This document shows, piece by piece, positions 59,647 through 60,222 of a stretch of DNA of 60,222 nt. Below the pieces are notes generated by a model. That model saw nothing but the letters and a program-made list of their open reading frames with translations. It had not been told where the DNA came from and made no database searches. The DNA is from Planctomycetota bacterium (GTDB lineage Bacteria > Planctomycetota > Phycisphaerae > Phycisphaerales > Phycisphaeraceae), in assembly GCA_021413865.1 (NCBI GenBank), contig JAIOPN010000044.1, forward strand, positions 1 to 60,222. The letters are read 5' to 3'. The translations under genes were made by a program, and so were the position numbers. Each line of letters begins with the position of its first letter. The stretch's first letter is position 1.

Positions 59647-60222
59647 ACCTTATCTCCTGCTTCCTGGGTCCACACCCCAAACTCTTTTCCCAACGCGTGG
59701 ACCTGCACGGTGGGAACTTGTTCCGCAAGGCAAGCACGAGCTTGCCCACATGAATTCAGACGCAACTTGGCTGACGACTCTTCCTCCTCCGAGGAGATGC
59801 CGCCCCCATTACATGACAGCCCTAAGATAACGGCCTCCCACCACTGATGCAAGTCCTATATTCACGATTTTTTCGTGACTTTTACTCTTCAACGAATTTT
59901 TCTATCTCTTGTGTTTACCTATGTCCCCAGACCATCTGAGCTTCTCAAAATTACCCATATCCCCATGCGGTTTCATGCCTATGCGGATCGCTCACCCGCA
60001 GCGTTCGCTATCAAAAGGTGGCTTGCTCTGCGATGGAGACGGAATCGACTCGTCAGGCGACACTGAACTCTTTGTGAATACACTAGAGCATCCCCAACGC
60101 ATGCGTAGCGCGTACGGCGCATGTTCGGTATTGCGCTCTTGAGGTTGCCGCGTTAGATTCGCTCCACGCCCGGGTTTGAACGGGTGATGGAGCCAGGGAT
60201 GGGCGCATCGTATTCGCAGGAC
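59647..60222. other. No gene recognised
   Basis: The leading part is the upstream region of the PEP-CTERM gene. From about 59850 to 59960 it is AT-rich, with a TCACGA/TCGTGA hairpin around a T-run at 59862-59878. After that no frame has convincing composition. A short palindrome-like segment near 60100-60123 (ATGCGTAGCGCGTACGGCGCAT) is the only other structure I see. Confidence 0.5.

Noticed and set aside
59641-59760. Sigma-54 promoter for the PEP-CTERM gene
   Set aside because: A GG/GC pair with the right spacing exists near 59735, but the -12 TTGC is not in register, so the match is too poor to report.

Overview
The window is about 60 kb of GC-rich chromosomal DNA from what looks like a member of the Planctomycetota, most likely class Phycisphaerae. 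The pointers are a DUF2959 lipoprotein, a sulfatase, fibro-slime and PEP-CTERM secreted proteins, DUF4838 and heparinase II/III carbohydrate enzymes, long intergenic spacers, and many families of interspersed palindromic repeats of the kind common in planctomycete genomes. This assignment is inference from gene content and was not checked by phylogeny. I see no prophage, transposase, CRISPR array or rRNA operon.

Layout. Positions 1-4466 hold secreted lipoproteins and a sulfatase. Positions 4500-9160 hold miaE, a small membrane protein, a PilZ protein next to a PilZ/J-domain fusion and a VanZ-like membrane protein, separated by complex palindromic elements. Positions 9161-17085 hold a PhyH dioxygenase, a large alpha/beta hydrolase, a sensor adenylate/guanylate cyclase and a tight tmk-mgtE-bioD run. 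A 1250-residue AsmA-like protein runs against these genes and overlaps the end of bioD. Then come a highly structured unassigned stretch and an orphan mraZ with its own GTGGG operator and a nearby DnaA box. A tRNA-Gln, a lyase-like beta-propeller gene and an HD-GYP gene follow.

Positions 25232-28596 carry the translation/secretion cluster tRNA-Thr, tuf, rpmG, tRNA-Trp, secE, nusG on the minus strand. It is cut off after nusG, where rplK would be expected. Positions 28847-33694 hold small housekeeping and regulatory genes: FkbM methyltransferase, NFU, csrA, an MTA phosphorylase, an ECF sigma factor with its probable anti-sigma factor, and an RRM protein. Positions 33921-38135 look like a pentose/polyol locus: xylitol/sorbitol-type dehydrogenase, L-xylulose reductase-like SDR and a YjhG/YagF sugar-acid dehydratase. 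Positions 38296-41986 hold two exported proteins.

Positions 42178-48268 form a minus-strand pilus/pseudopilus operon (pilT, pilC, and three proteins with type IV pilin-like N-termini, one carrying EF-hand/dockerin-like loops). Positions 48717-52787 hold a second PhyH protein, a BNR propeller and a heparinase II/III-type enzyme. Positions 52872-59646 form the most unusual block: a FeeM-like N-acyltransferase divergent from a PaaK-like adenylate-forming enzyme, followed by a membrane cyclase, an outer-membrane barrel protein and a PEP-CTERM protein. I suggest this as a candidate acyl-conjugate biosynthesis and surface system.

Signalling is dense: two PilZ proteins, one HD-GYP protein, two class III cyclases, CsrA and an ECF sigma factor. 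At least eight families of inverted repeats occupy the intergenic regions. One sits inside a coding sequence and one supplies the stop codon of miaE.
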